Part shown: piece by piece, positions 1 through 8,539 of the stretch
How positions within the stretch are numbered: position 1 is the stretch's first letter
How the letters are laid out: each line of letters opens with the position of its first letter
Source: JAIOSF01 sp047159865
Lineage (GTDB): Bacteria; Campylobacterota; Campylobacteria; Campylobacterales; Arcobacteraceae
Assembly: GCF_047159865.1 (NCBI RefSeq)
Contig: NZ_AP038804.1
Span: 1,302,001 to 1,366,000 of the forward strand
DNA: 64,000 nt
Direction of reading: 5' to 3'
Program-made: the position numbers and the translations under genes
Notes under the pieces: generated by a model
What the model saw: only the letters and a program-made list of their open reading frames with translations
The model's database searches: none
Told to the model about the DNA's origin: nothing

Positions 1-2
1 GG

Positions 3-1700
3 AGTTTTGCAAAACTCAAAGGGAAAGTAAAAGAGAGATTATTTGCAATTGCTAGTGATATTATTGCTCTTGCAGCAAAACGAGAGCTTGTAAAAGGTAT
101 CTATATTGATACTTCAAAAGAGGAGATAAAAATTCTTCAAAATGATGCAGGATTTGAGTATACAAAAGATCAAAGCAGAAGTGTAAAAGAGTTTTTAGCA
201 GATATGAACTCAGGGCTTGTGATGGATAGACTTTTAAGTGGTGATGTTGGATTTGGTAAAACAGAAGTCGCATTAAATGGTATGCTTGCCGTCTTACTCA
301 ATGGATATCAAGCTTTATTTGTATGTCCTACGACACTGTTATCATCTCAACATTTTGAAGGGATTAAAAAAAGATTAGAGCCTTTTGGATTTAAAATCGC
401 TAAATTAGATGGTAGAACATCTACTAAAGATAGAAATGCACTTAAAAAATCACTTGAAGAGGGTACAATTGATTTAGTTGTAGGTACTCATGCACTGTTA
501 AATGTAAAGTGTAAAAACCTTGGACTTGTAGTTGTAGATGAAGAGCATAAATTTGGTGTAAAACAAAAAGAAAAACTCAAAGATATACGAAGCGATGTAC
601 ATATTTTTTCAATGAGTGCTACTCCAATTCCAAGAACACTCAACCTTGCATTATCTAAAATAAAAGGGATGAGTGCATTACTTACACCTCCATCAGAAAG
701 ATTAGGGGTGCGAAGTTTTGTAAAAGAGTATGATGATAAGATGATAAAAGAGATTATCTTACGAGAGAAGAGAAGAGGTGGACAGCTTTTTTATATTTAT
801 AATAATATTGCAACAATAGAAACAAAAAAGAAAGAGCTACTTGAGATTATGCCAAATCTTAAAATAGTAGTGATGCACTCAAAAATCACTCCAAAACAAA
901 GTGAAGAGACTTTGGAGATGTTTGCAAATGGGGAAGTTGATATTTTACTAGCAACGAGTATTGTAGAATCTGGACTGCATTTGCCAAATGCAAATAGTAT
1001 TATCATCGATGGTGCAGATAGATTTGGTATTGCTGATCTTCATCAGCTTAGAGGAAGAGTAGGAAGAAGTGACAAAGAAGGTTTTTGTTATTTCCTTGTA
1101 AAAGATAAAAAAACTATCACTAAAGATGCTATTAGAAGATTGATCGCTTTAGAGTCTAATTCATATTTAGGAAGTGGTACAGCTTTAGCTCACCAAGATT
1201 TAGAAATCAGAGGTGGTGGAAATATCATTGGTGAAGCACAAAGTGGACATATCAAACAAATTGGTTATGGGCTATATTTAAAAATGCTTGAGGAAGCGAT
1301 TGCTATTTTAAGTGGTGAAGTACAAGAAGAGGAGGTAAGTGTTGATATCAAACTAAGTATCACAGCATTTATCTCAAGTGATTATGTAAGTGAAGATAGA
1401 GTTCGATTAGAACTCTATAGAAGACTTAGTATGTGTACAGAGAAAAAAGAGGTTTTTGCTATTCAAGATGAGATGGAAGATAGATTTGGAAAACTTGATT
1501 TACCTACAAAACAGTTTATCGAATTGATTATTATCAAAATTAATGCCTTAGAGAAAAAAATTAAAACAATTAGTAATTATGATATGAACATAACAATAGT
1601 GTATAATGATGAAAAGAAAGAAACAATCAAAGCTCCAAGTCGAGATGATGATGATCTTATCATCACAACATTAAATTATTTAACAAAAAAAGGAAAATAA
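3..1700 (+). CDS. mfd: Transcription-repair coupling factor Mfd, C-terminal part (5' truncated by window)
   Basis: Mfd is the ATP-driven DNA translocase that removes stalled RNA polymerase and recruits nucleotide excision repair. The reading frame is open from base 3, so the gene begins outside the window. The visible 565 residues hold the RecG-like helicase: Walker A GDVGFGKTE, DEEH box (VVDEEHKFG), SATPIPRTLN motif, and motif VI HQLRGRVGR, followed by the C-terminal Mfd regulatory domain. Mfd is usually about 1000-1150 residues, so the UvrB-like and RNA polymerase-binding regions lie upstream. The gene is followed after one base by a membrane protein gene. The identification is firm; RecG is excluded by the C-terminal extension. 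Confidence 0.95.
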   Translation, partial: SFAKLKGKVKERLFAIASDIIALAAKRELVKGIYIDTSKEEIKILQNDAGFEYTKDQSRSVKEFLADMNSGLVMDRLLSGDVGFGKTEVALNGMLAVLLNGYQALFVCPTTLLSSQHFEGIKKRLEPFGFKIAKLDGRTSTKDRNALKKSLEEGTIDLVVGTHALLNVKCKNLGLVVVDEEHKFGVKQKEKLKDIRSDVHIFSMSATPIPRTLNLALSKIKGMSALLTPPSERLGVRSFVKEYDDKMIKEIILREKRRGGQLFYIYNNIATIETKKKELLEIMPNLKIVVMHSKITPKQSEETLEMFANGEVDILLATSIVESGLHLPNANSIIIDGADRFGIADLHQLRGRVGRSDKEGFCYFLVKDKKTITKDAIRRLIALESNSYLGSGTALAHQDLEIRGGGNIIGEAQSGHIKQIGYGLYLKMLEEAIAILSGEVQEEEVSVDIKLSITAFISSDYVSEDRVRLELYRRLSMCTEKKEVFAIQDEMEDRFGKLDLPTKQFIELIIIKINALEKKIKTISNYDMNITIVYNDEKKETIKAPSRDDDDLIITTLNYLTKKGK

Positions 1701-1701
1701 T

Positions 1702-2478
1702 ATGGAAACAAACTCAACACAACAAATAGCAAAACCAAACAATACATTGATGTATATTTTTTTAAGTCTTAGTGTTATTCTTATAGGATATATTGCGTAT
1801 ATTTATACTACAAATGAGATAATCAACAAAAGTGAATTAAAAAATAAGTATGTTTTAAAAAGAGATCTCAGTTTTGATATCTTACCTAGTTATGTGAAAA
1901 GTAAATATATAGAAGTATATGAGCATGCAGAACAAGTAAATGAATTGAAAAATGAGATTCGAGAAATTTCTTTAATGAATGCAGTTCCTAAAGTTGTTGA
2001 AAAAATAGTTGAAGTTGAGAAAATAGTTAAAGTGCCTGTTGAAAAGATAGTTGAAGTTGAAAAAATTGTTACAGTTACAGCTCCAATACAAAAAGAAAAT
2101 AACGCTTTGAGTAACTCATCAAATTTTAATACTTATACTTGTAAAAGTATGGACGAGGGTAGTATTAAAATATCATCTTCGTGTATTAAAAATCTTCATA
2201 ATTTTTTAGATAATAATAAAAATGCAAAAAAGTTTGAAGTTATTGGAATGGTTGATAATAAAGATTTTAAATTTATTGCAACTTTAAAAGATGTTTATGG
2301 TGAAAAGAAAATTAAAAATTTATCAAAATACTCTCAAATTGGACTTTCAAGACAAAGAGTGATAGAAGCATCATGGTTGATACGAGAATATATCGGTGAT
2401 TATAAACATATCAAAACTGTAAATTATACTGTACATACAAAAGATAAAAAAGGTTTTGTAGTAAGAGCGTATAAATAG
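1702..2478 (+). CDS. Membrane-anchored protein with VEK repeats, function unknown
   Basis: I do not recognise a named family. The 258-residue protein has one N-terminal membrane segment (about residues 17-36, LMYIFLSLSVILIGYIAYIY), then a coil containing two nearly identical copies of a VEKIVEVEKIVxV unit (about residues 97-125). The C-terminal domain (about 145-258) has a periplasmic look and loosely recalls OmpA-like domains (LSRQRVIEASWLI), but I cannot confirm this. It starts one base after mfd and its stop codon overlaps the GTG of the next gene, so it is translationally coupled to both. Proline-poor VEK repeats probably form a rigid spacer between membrane and C-terminal domain; that is inference. 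Confidence 0.75.
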   Translation: METNSTQQIAKPNNTLMYIFLSLSVILIGYIAYIYTTNEIINKSELKNKYVLKRDLSFDILPSYVKSKYIEVYEHAEQVNELKNEIREISLMNAVPKVVEKIVEVEKIVKVPVEKIVEVEKIVTVTAPIQKENNALSNSSNFNTYTCKSMDEGSIKISSSCIKNLHNFLDNNKNAKKFEVIGMVDNKDFKFIATLKDVYGEKKIKNLSKYSQIGLSRQRVIEASWLIREYIGDYKHIKTVNYTVHTKDKKGFVVRAYK

Positions 2479-3506
2479 TGAAATATGATGTTGTAATAAT
2501 TGGAGCGGGTGCAAGTGGTTTGATGGCTGCAACTCGTTTCAAAAATGAAACGGTTTGTATCATTGATGTAAATGATAAAATTGGTGCAAAAATAAAAGTA
2601 AGTGGTGGAGCAAAATGTAATATCACAAATAAATTTATGAGTGCAAATAAATTTTTAGGTGATAGCTCATTTATTCAAAAAAATTTAGATCAATTTAACG
2701 AAAAAAATCTATTGTCATTTCTTCATCAAAATGGAGTTGTTCCAAACTTAAATCCCAAAATAGTAAAAGGTACATATTTTTGTCATAGTAGTAGTGATGT
2801 TATTTCAATGTTTGATAAATTAACACAACATTGTAAGTTTCGACTTGGTACACAAGTTTTGGATGTGGAGTATGATGGAGATTATACTATCAAAACCAAT
2901 AAGGGTGATATCCAAGCTACAAAACTCATTGTTGCAAGTGGTGGATTGTCATATGCAAGTTTAGGGGCTAGTGATATTGGTTTTAAGATTGCAGAAAAAT
3001 TTGGACATATTGTCAATAAACTTAATCCTGCACTTGTGGGATTTACAGTTCAAAAAGATCAATTTTGGTTCAAAGAACTTAGTGGTTTATCAGTAGATGT
3101 AAAAATTAAAGTGATGGATAAAATTGTAGAGGGGAAAATGCTTTTTACTCATAAAGGGTGTAGTGGACCAGCAATTTTAACAACATCATTGTATTGGCAA
3201 AAAGGAAATATTACACTTGATTTTTTACCACATAAAGATAGCTATTTACCAAAACGATTTAAACAACAAATCAAAGATTTAGATATCAATTTAAGAAACT
3301 ATGTTATGGCACCAGCAGGAAACTTTGGGTATACAAAAGCAGAAGTTACAAAAGGCGGGATAGATACAGCACAAATACAAGATAATTTTGAAAGTAAATT
3401 ACAAAAAAATCTTTATTTTATAGGCGAAGTTCTTGATGTGACTGGAGAATTGGGTGGTTATAATTTTCAATGGGCTTTTGGAAGTGGTTATTGTATAAAT
3501 AATTAA
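2478..3506 (+). CDS. HI0933/YhiN-family FAD-dependent oxidoreductase
   Basis: This is a flavoprotein of the HI0933-like (aminoacetone oxidase/BaiN) family. The N-terminus has a Rossmann FAD-binding motif (VVIIGAGASGLMAA) followed by GAKIKVSGGAKCNITN. The C-terminus carries the family signature region KAEVTKGGI and ends in GEVLDVTGELGGYNFQWAFGSGY. At 342 residues it is somewhat shorter than the roughly 400-residue E. coli YhiN but both ends are intact. It starts with GTG, whose G is the last base of the upstream stop codon. The physiological substrate of these enzymes is not settled, so only the family is named. Confidence 0.85.
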   Translation: MKYDVVIIGAGASGLMAATRFKNETVCIIDVNDKIGAKIKVSGGAKCNITNKFMSANKFLGDSSFIQKNLDQFNEKNLLSFLHQNGVVPNLNPKIVKGTYFCHSSSDVISMFDKLTQHCKFRLGTQVLDVEYDGDYTIKTNKGDIQATKLIVASGGLSYASLGASDIGFKIAEKFGHIVNKLNPALVGFTVQKDQFWFKELSGLSVDVKIKVMDKIVEGKMLFTHKGCSGPAILTTSLYWQKGNITLDFLPHKDSYLPKRFKQQIKDLDINLRNYVMAPAGNFGYTKAEVTKGGIDTAQIQDNFESKLQKNLYFIGEVLDVTGELGGYNFQWAFGSGYCINN

Positions 3507-3526
3507 TTCTTATGTAATAATTAATT

Positions 3527-3535
3527 TGATAAAAT
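3527..3535 (+). promoter_or_regulatory. Extended -10 promoter for the chemoreceptor gene
   Basis: The sequence TGATAAAAT is a TGn plus TAAAAT extended -10 element about 29 bases before the chemoreceptor ATG. There is no clear -35, as is common in Campylobacterota. Confidence 0.5.
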
Positions 3536-3563
3536 GATGCAATACAACAAATAAGGGTGCTAA

Positions 3564-4958
3564 ATGTTTTTTGCTAATAAAAGTAACAAAAAAGAGTGTG
3601 AAGATTTAAGAGTACAAGTAGAGAAGCTTCAGTTAGAGATATCTCAAAATAAATCAAAATATGAACATGAGCTTAGAAAAGTAAGAGAAGATTATGAAAA
3701 TCAAATTAGTAACTTGCAAGAACATAATGACCAACTTTCAAGAATAGCAAAATTTTCTGAATCTGAAGGACTTATTGCAGTTGATAAAAAGAATAATATT
3801 GTGTTTGTAAATGATAGAGCAAATACCAATATTGAAAATAAAGATGAAGTATTAAATGTGATTTCAAAAAAAGGTGAACGGGTTCTTATTGCTGATTGTG
3901 AAGCAAAACTTACTTATAAAAGTTATGATGATATAACAATTGCATCTTTGATTAAAACATCTATTCATGATAATACAGAAGATGGATTATTACATAAACA
4001 TAATAGCAATATCAATAAATCTCTTGGAAATACACAAGGCGTTTATCAAGACTTATTGAGTGAATTAGATAATATGGCAGATGAATCTAAAGAAACAGCA
4101 AGTGGTTCAAGTGAAGGATTGAGTTTAACGCAGAGTATTGTAAGCGATACTGAAAACTTAAATAATCAAATTGTAACAGAAAATGAAATTGTTTCAAATT
4201 TAGTGAAAAAAAGTGATGATATTGCACAAGCAATTGTGGTAATTGATCAAATCGCATTTCAAACAAATATTTTATCACTAAACGCAGCTGTTGAAGCAGC
4301 TACAGCAGGTGAAGCAGGAAAAGGGTTTGCCGTTGTTGCACAAGAGGTAAGAAATCTTGCATCTAGAAGTGCAGAGGCTGCAAAAGAGATTAAAGATGTT
4401 GTTGTTTCAATTCAACAAGAAACAGCAAGAATGAAAGATAGCTCAGATATTGTAGCAAGTGTAGTAACGCAAACAAAAGAGCGTGTTTCAGTTTTAATAA
4501 AACTAATGGAAACATTTCAAAAAAACTCAGGTAGAAGTGTATTTGAAGTGGAATCAATTAGTAATAAAATTTTTGTAAACTTGGCAAAACTTGATCATGT
4601 TATTTATAAAAATAATTTATATCAATTATTATTTGGTGATAGTAATACATTTAAACCAAGTCAACATACGGAATGTAGACTTGGAAAATGGTATGATAGT
4701 GGTTTAGGAAAAACTGAATTTGGAACAACAAAATCATATTCAAAGCTAAATAAACCTCATGCTACAGTACATCAAGAGGCAAATTTATTAGCAAAAGAGT
4801 GTTCAGGTAATGCGATTGTTTGTTCTAAAGAAGTGATTGAAACAAAAATTAACCTTATCGAAAATGCAAGTGAAGAGGTTTTTACAATTTTAGACTCAAT
4901 GTTAGAAGAAAAAAATGAAATGATTATGAAAGTCGCAACTAAAAATTTATTTAATTAG
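3564..4958 (+). CDS. Soluble methyl-accepting chemotaxis protein with C-terminal CZB domain
   Basis: This 464-residue chemoreceptor has no membrane segment, so it should sense a cytosolic signal. The N-terminus (about residues 5-55) is a coiled coil. The MCP signalling tip is clear around residues 225-285 (AFQTNILSLNAAVEAA, GEAGKGFAVVAQEVRNLA). The C-terminus is a chemoreceptor zinc-binding (CZB) domain with the expected ligands His345 (LDHVIYK), Cys371 (CRLGKWY), His399 and His403 (PHATVHQ). CZB domains bind zinc and in some bacteria respond to hypochlorite or zinc. It lies directly before a response regulator and a PAS kinase, and cheW is 5.5 kb downstream. The ligand is not deducible from sequence. 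Confidence 0.92.
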   Translation: MFFANKSNKKECEDLRVQVEKLQLEISQNKSKYEHELRKVREDYENQISNLQEHNDQLSRIAKFSESEGLIAVDKKNNIVFVNDRANTNIENKDEVLNVISKKGERVLIADCEAKLTYKSYDDITIASLIKTSIHDNTEDGLLHKHNSNINKSLGNTQGVYQDLLSELDNMADESKETASGSSEGLSLTQSIVSDTENLNNQIVTENEIVSNLVKKSDDIAQAIVVIDQIAFQTNILSLNAAVEAATAGEAGKGFAVVAQEVRNLASRSAEAAKEIKDVVVSIQQETARMKDSSDIVASVVTQTKERVSVLIKLMETFQKNSGRSVFEVESISNKIFVNLAKLDHVIYKNNLYQLLFGDSNTFKPSQHTECRLGKWYDSGLGKTEFGTTKSYSKLNKPHATVHQEANLLAKECSGNAIVCSKEVIETKINLIENASEEVFTILDSMLEEKNEMIMKVATKNLFN

Positions 4959-4967
4959 GAAATTAAA

Positions 4968-5348
4968 ATGGAAAATGGAAAATATAAAATTGCAATCGTC
5001 GATGATGAAAATGAAATTTTAACAATGTTACAAAGGTTTTTAAATCGAAATGAGAATTATACCGTTTCAATATATTCAAATCCTGTAACAGCTGTATCAA
5101 CTATTGACAGTAAATATGATTTAGTTCTTATGGATATTATGATGCCTCAAATGAATGGATTGGATGCATTAGAAAAACTAATGAAAAAAAATATTGATGT
5201 TAAAGTAATTATGATGACTGCATTCTCAACATTGGATAAAGTTTTGAAATCTCATAAACATGGAGCAACACACTATATTATGAAACCATTTGATTCTTTA
5301 CAAGCGGTTGATAAAAAAATAAGTGAAGTGCTCCTTTTAGGCAATTAA
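4968..5348 (+). CDS. Single-domain response regulator (CheY-like receiver)
   Basis: The 126-residue protein is a lone receiver domain. Acidic pocket Asp12/Asp13, phosphoacceptor Asp56 (LVLMDIMMP), Thr84 (MMTAF) and Lys106 (MKPF) are all present. No output domain follows, so it must act by protein contact or in a phosphorelay. It sits 9 bases after the chemoreceptor and 7 bases before the histidine kinase, whose likely partner it is. It may not be the motor-binding CheY, because no other core chemotaxis gene adjoins; that is uncertain. Confidence 0.92.
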   Translation: MENGKYKIAIVDDENEILTMLQRFLNRNENYTVSIYSNPVTAVSTIDSKYDLVLMDIMMPQMNGLDALEKLMKKNIDVKVIMMTAFSTLDKVLKSHKHGATHYIMKPFDSLQAVDKKISEVLLLGN

Positions 5349-5355
5349 ATTTTAG

Positions 5356-6576
5356 ATGACTAATAAGTTAACTACACAAGAGAAGTCTGATTTAAATGCT
5401 TCTCTAGAGATCATTGATAAGTATGTAATTCGTTCGATTGCAGATGCAAATGGGATAATTATTGATGCTAGTAAAGCATTTTGTGATATCTCTAAATACT
5501 CTAAAGAAGAACTAATTGGTCAGCCTCATTCAATTGTGCGACATCCAGATATGGATAAAAAAGTATTTGAGCAAATGTGGTCAACAATTCAGTCTGGTAA
5601 AACTTGGGTCGGGCGACTAAAAAATCTTGCAAAAGATGGAACTTTTTATTGGGTAGAGGCTCATATAGAAGCTAACTTTGAAAATGGAAAAATAGCTTCA
5701 TATACAGCAATACGAAATAATATTACAGATAAAATACTTTTAGAAGAACTTAATAGATCGCTAAATAAAAAAATAGAATTAGAAGTTGCAAAAAGTACTA
5801 AGCAATTAGAGTTAATTCAAAAAGAACAATTAAAAAGTGTAAAACTTAGCTCTATAGGTGCTTTGGCTGCTGGAATTACCCATGAAATAAACACACCTCT
5901 AACATATATAAAGGGAAATTTTGAACTCATAAAATATGACATTGAGGAACTTCCTAAAAGTGATATTAGAGATAGAATTTTGGAAGATACAGAGATTATT
6001 ACAAGTGGTCTTGATAGGATATCCAATATTGTCGAAGCCACGAGAGAGGTTTCTCAAAGTTCAAATGAATCTAAAGAAAAAACAAATATTTATCGTACTT
6101 TACGAACAGCATTAATCATAAGTAATAATAGAATTAAACAAGTAACAAAAATATATTTAAATGGAGTTTTGTATAGTTTAGATTTAGAAAAGGAAACCGC
6201 TCCTTATTTTTCTATTGTTCAAAAACAACGAATAGAACAAGTATGGATTATTATCATTAACAATGCTTTAGATGAATTGGTGAAAATGACAGATTATGAA
6301 GAGCGAAGACTGGACATTAATATTTTTTATGAAAACAATAAAGTGATTGTTGAGTTTCAAGATAATGCAGGTGGTATTAAAGAGGAAATTCTTGCAAAAA
6401 TTTTTGAAGCTTTTGTAAGTAATAAACAAAGTGGTGGTGTTGGAATAGGGCTAAATGTTGCGAAAAAAATTGTTGAAGAAAACGATGGTGAAATTTTTGC
6501 TAGAAATACAACAAATGGAGCAGTTTTTAGAATTGAATTGTCTTCTAGTGAAGGTAATGATGATAGAAGAGAATAA
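5356..6576 (+). CDS. PAS-domain sensor histidine kinase
   Basis: A 406-residue cytosolic kinase. Residues about 25-130 form an Aer-type PAS domain (GQPHSIVRHPDMDKKVFEQM, then TFYWVEAHI), which in relatives binds FAD or haem and senses redox or oxygen. A coiled linker leads to the H-box with His176 (GITHEINTPL), then N-box NNALDEL, G1 DNAGGI and G2 GGVGIGLNVAKKI. No membrane segment is seen. The gene is 7 bases after the receiver gene, forming a kinase/regulator pair. Its 3' end overlaps the next gene. The sensed signal is inferred only from the PAS type. Confidence 0.9.
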   Translation: MTNKLTTQEKSDLNASLEIIDKYVIRSIADANGIIIDASKAFCDISKYSKEELIGQPHSIVRHPDMDKKVFEQMWSTIQSGKTWVGRLKNLAKDGTFYWVEAHIEANFENGKIASYTAIRNNITDKILLEELNRSLNKKIELEVAKSTKQLELIQKEQLKSVKLSSIGALAAGITHEINTPLTYIKGNFELIKYDIEELPKSDIRDRILEDTEIITSGLDRISNIVEATREVSQSSNESKEKTNIYRTLRTALIISNNRIKQVTKIYLNGVLYSLDLEKETAPYFSIVQKQRIEQVWIIIINNALDELVKMTDYEERRLDINIFYENNKVIVEFQDNAGGIKEEILAKIFEAFVSNKQSGGVGIGLNVAKKIVEENDGEIFARNTTNGAVFRIELSSSEGNDDRRE

Positions 6577-7399
6577 AGAAAAAGAGATCTCGATAGCTTT
6601 TATAGGTGATATCGTAGGTCGACCTGGTAGAAAAATAATCAAAGCTAATTTAGAAAGAGTGGTTGAAGAGCATAAAATAGATTTTGTAATAGCAAATGGT
6701 GAAAATGCAAGTCATGGATTTGGACTTACTGTTAAAAATGCAAATGAACTTTTTAACTGTGGCATTGACATTATAACTGGGGGAAATCATTCTTGGGATA
6801 AAAAGAAAGATATGATTACTCTTTTAGAATCTAAACCAGTTTTAAGACCAGATAATTATCCAGAAGGTGTACCCGGTAGTGGAGTTAAGATTGTAGAAAT
6901 AGGTAATGTTCAGTTAGCAGTTATAAATCTTATGGGACTTTATACTATGCCTCAAGTACTGAATCCCTTTAATCATATTTTAGAAATTGTGGAAAAACTT
7001 GAAAAAGATAATATCAAACATATATTTATAGATTTTCATGCAGAAGTAACTGCTGAGAAAAGAATTTTAATGCAGTTATTAAAAGGGCGAGTCAGTGCTA
7101 TATGTGGTACACATACACATGTGGGAACTGATGATCAAGAGATAACAGATGGTACCTATTATGTAACAGACATAGGTATGACTGGATGTAGAGATAATGT
7201 AATTGGTATGGAAAGTGATATACCAATTAAAAAAGCACTTACAGGCTTAGGGGGACATTTCAATGTTCCTAATAATTGTAAATCAATTATGCAGATTGCA
7301 ATTATTAAAATTGATGAAGATGGAAAATCAAATGATGGATTTAAAATCAAGATATACGATGATAAAGAAGAGGTGATATCTCATTGTATTGTTAACTAA
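6560..7399 (+). CDS. YmdB/TIGR00282-family metallophosphoesterase
   Basis: The protein belongs to the YmdB-type calcineurin-like phosphoesterases, which use a dimetal centre and in Bacillus hydrolyse 2',3'-cyclic nucleotides. Visible motifs are FIGDIVGRPGR (metal Asp), ANGENASHGFG, GGNHSWD, and the GTHTHVGTDD histidine cluster. ATG codons occur at 6557 and 6560; the second is better spaced from the AAGG at 6551-6554, giving 279 residues, close to the family's usual length of about 260. The start lies inside the end of the kinase gene (17-base overlap), implying coupled translation. Its target in this organism is unknown. Confidence 0.88.
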   Translation: MIEENKEKEISIAFIGDIVGRPGRKIIKANLERVVEEHKIDFVIANGENASHGFGLTVKNANELFNCGIDIITGGNHSWDKKKDMITLLESKPVLRPDNYPEGVPGSGVKIVEIGNVQLAVINLMGLYTMPQVLNPFNHILEIVEKLEKDNIKHIFIDFHAEVTAEKRILMQLLKGRVSAICGTHTHVGTDDQEITDGTYYVTDIGMTGCRDNVIGMESDIPIKKALTGLGGHFNVPNNCKSIMQIAIIKIDEDGKSNDGFKIKIYDDKEEVISHCIVN

Positions 7400-7478
7400 A
7401 AAAGTATGTAAAATGATATAACCTAGAAACAATTAAAATTTAGATAAACTAATCTAATTGATATTAAGGATAATAAAT

Positions 7479-8270
7479 ATGATAATTATTCCACAAACAA
7501 AAGGTGGTGTTGGTAAATCAACTGTAGCTATGCAAGTTATTGCACCATATTTATATAAAAAACATGGTAAGGCTGTTACTTATATAGAGATAGATGATGA
7601 AAACAATGATTCACAAAGTTTTACAGCAACAAAAATAGTCAATAAAAAAATGTTATCAACAAATAGAATTACAGAGCTCGATGAGATGATTTTGATGGAT
7701 GATAATCATGAAGTTATTGTTGATGTTGGTGGAAATAAAACATCATCACTAGTTTTAGATGAAATCGCAAAAGTTGGAACATTTGGAAATGTGAAATGGA
7801 TAGTTCCTATGGGTGATGGAGAACTTGATGGTAAGAATGCAATAGCAACTATGAAAAAGCTACGAAAAATAGAAAGAAACTCAACTGAAAATCTTTTTTT
7901 TGCTTTAAATAGGGCTATCAGTACAGAAAAAGATTATTTAGAAGAGCAGTTTATTAACTTTTTTGGGCATAAGTATTTAGGTAGTAATTCAACAATTACA
8001 GATTTTGTAAAGGATCCTCGATATTTTGCTGTTAAAAATGACAAAGTTATTACAATGAGTAGATATCTTGGAAGTACTGTATGGGAGATGGCACATAATA
8101 ATACTGATTTTTCTGTGAAAGCTTTAGAGGCTAAAGAAGCTGGAGATAGAGAAGCAGCTTTAAAATATCTATTTTTTAGACGGTTACAAACAGAAGCAAA
8201 AGATTATGTACTTGGAACTTTAAATGGTATTTTTGTAGAACTTGACAGATGGATAGATATCAAAAAATAG
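7479..8270 (+). CDS. Orphan ParA/MinD-like ATPase
   Basis: The 263-residue protein opens with a deviant Walker A motif (QTKGGVGKST), followed by a switch-like IEIDDENNDSQ and Walker B-type EVIVDVGG, typical of ParA/MinD-superfamily ATPases that position cargo on membranes or nucleoid. An in-frame TTG exists at 7458, but the ATG at 7479 has AAGGA 8 bases upstream and brings the P-loop to the usual N-terminal position. There is no parB, minE or plasmid replication gene nearby. The next gene, 10 bases on, encodes a small protein with a C-terminal membrane anchor and is the most likely partner. Cargo is unknown. Confidence 0.82.
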   Translation: MIIIPQTKGGVGKSTVAMQVIAPYLYKKHGKAVTYIEIDDENNDSQSFTATKIVNKKMLSTNRITELDEMILMDDNHEVIVDVGGNKTSSLVLDEIAKVGTFGNVKWIVPMGDGELDGKNAIATMKKLRKIERNSTENLFFALNRAISTEKDYLEEQFINFFGHKYLGSNSTITDFVKDPRYFAVKNDKVITMSRYLGSTVWEMAHNNTDFSVKALEAKEAGDREAALKYLFFRRLQTEAKDYVLGTLNGIFVELDRWIDIKK

Positions 8271-8280
8271 GATTATCTAA

Positions 8281-8529
8281 ATGAGTGATATGAGTTTTAA
8301 ACAAGCAAAAGAGTTAGCTAACCAACTTGAACTAAGTGAAATAACGCTAAAACAGGTATTAAAAAAAATAGATATTGCTTCAAAAAACTTTGATAATAGT
8401 TTAGCAAAGCAAGAAAATATATTAAATTATGTTCCAAATAGTGATAAAAAACTTATTTATATGAAAATAGTTGTTGCATTAAACATTGGTTTTTTAGTTG
8501 GTTTAATTGTAGCTAAATATATATTTTAA
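8281..8529 (+). CDS. Small tail-anchored membrane protein, possible ParA partner
   Basis: No family is recognised. The 82-residue protein has a helical, charged N-terminal part (about 1-55) and one hydrophobic segment at the C-terminus (about 60-80, ending in AKYIF), so it is probably tail-anchored in the inner membrane. It lies 10 bases after the ParA-like gene and 10 bases before ubiE. A role as membrane tether or regulator of the ATPase is inference from position. Confidence 0.7.
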   Translation: MSDMSFKQAKELANQLELSEITLKQVLKKIDIASKNFDNSLAKQENILNYVPNSDKKLIYMKIVVALNIGFLVGLIVAKYIF

Positions 8530-8539
8530 AGGTAAGAAA

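Noticed and set aside
1990..2075. Possible direct-repeat array (CRISPR-like)
   Set aside because: The repeats are in frame and encode the VEK units; there are only two and no spacers.
7458..7478. TTG start for the ParA-like protein
   Set aside because: The ATG at 7479 has AAGGA at proper distance, and the TTG would overlap it.
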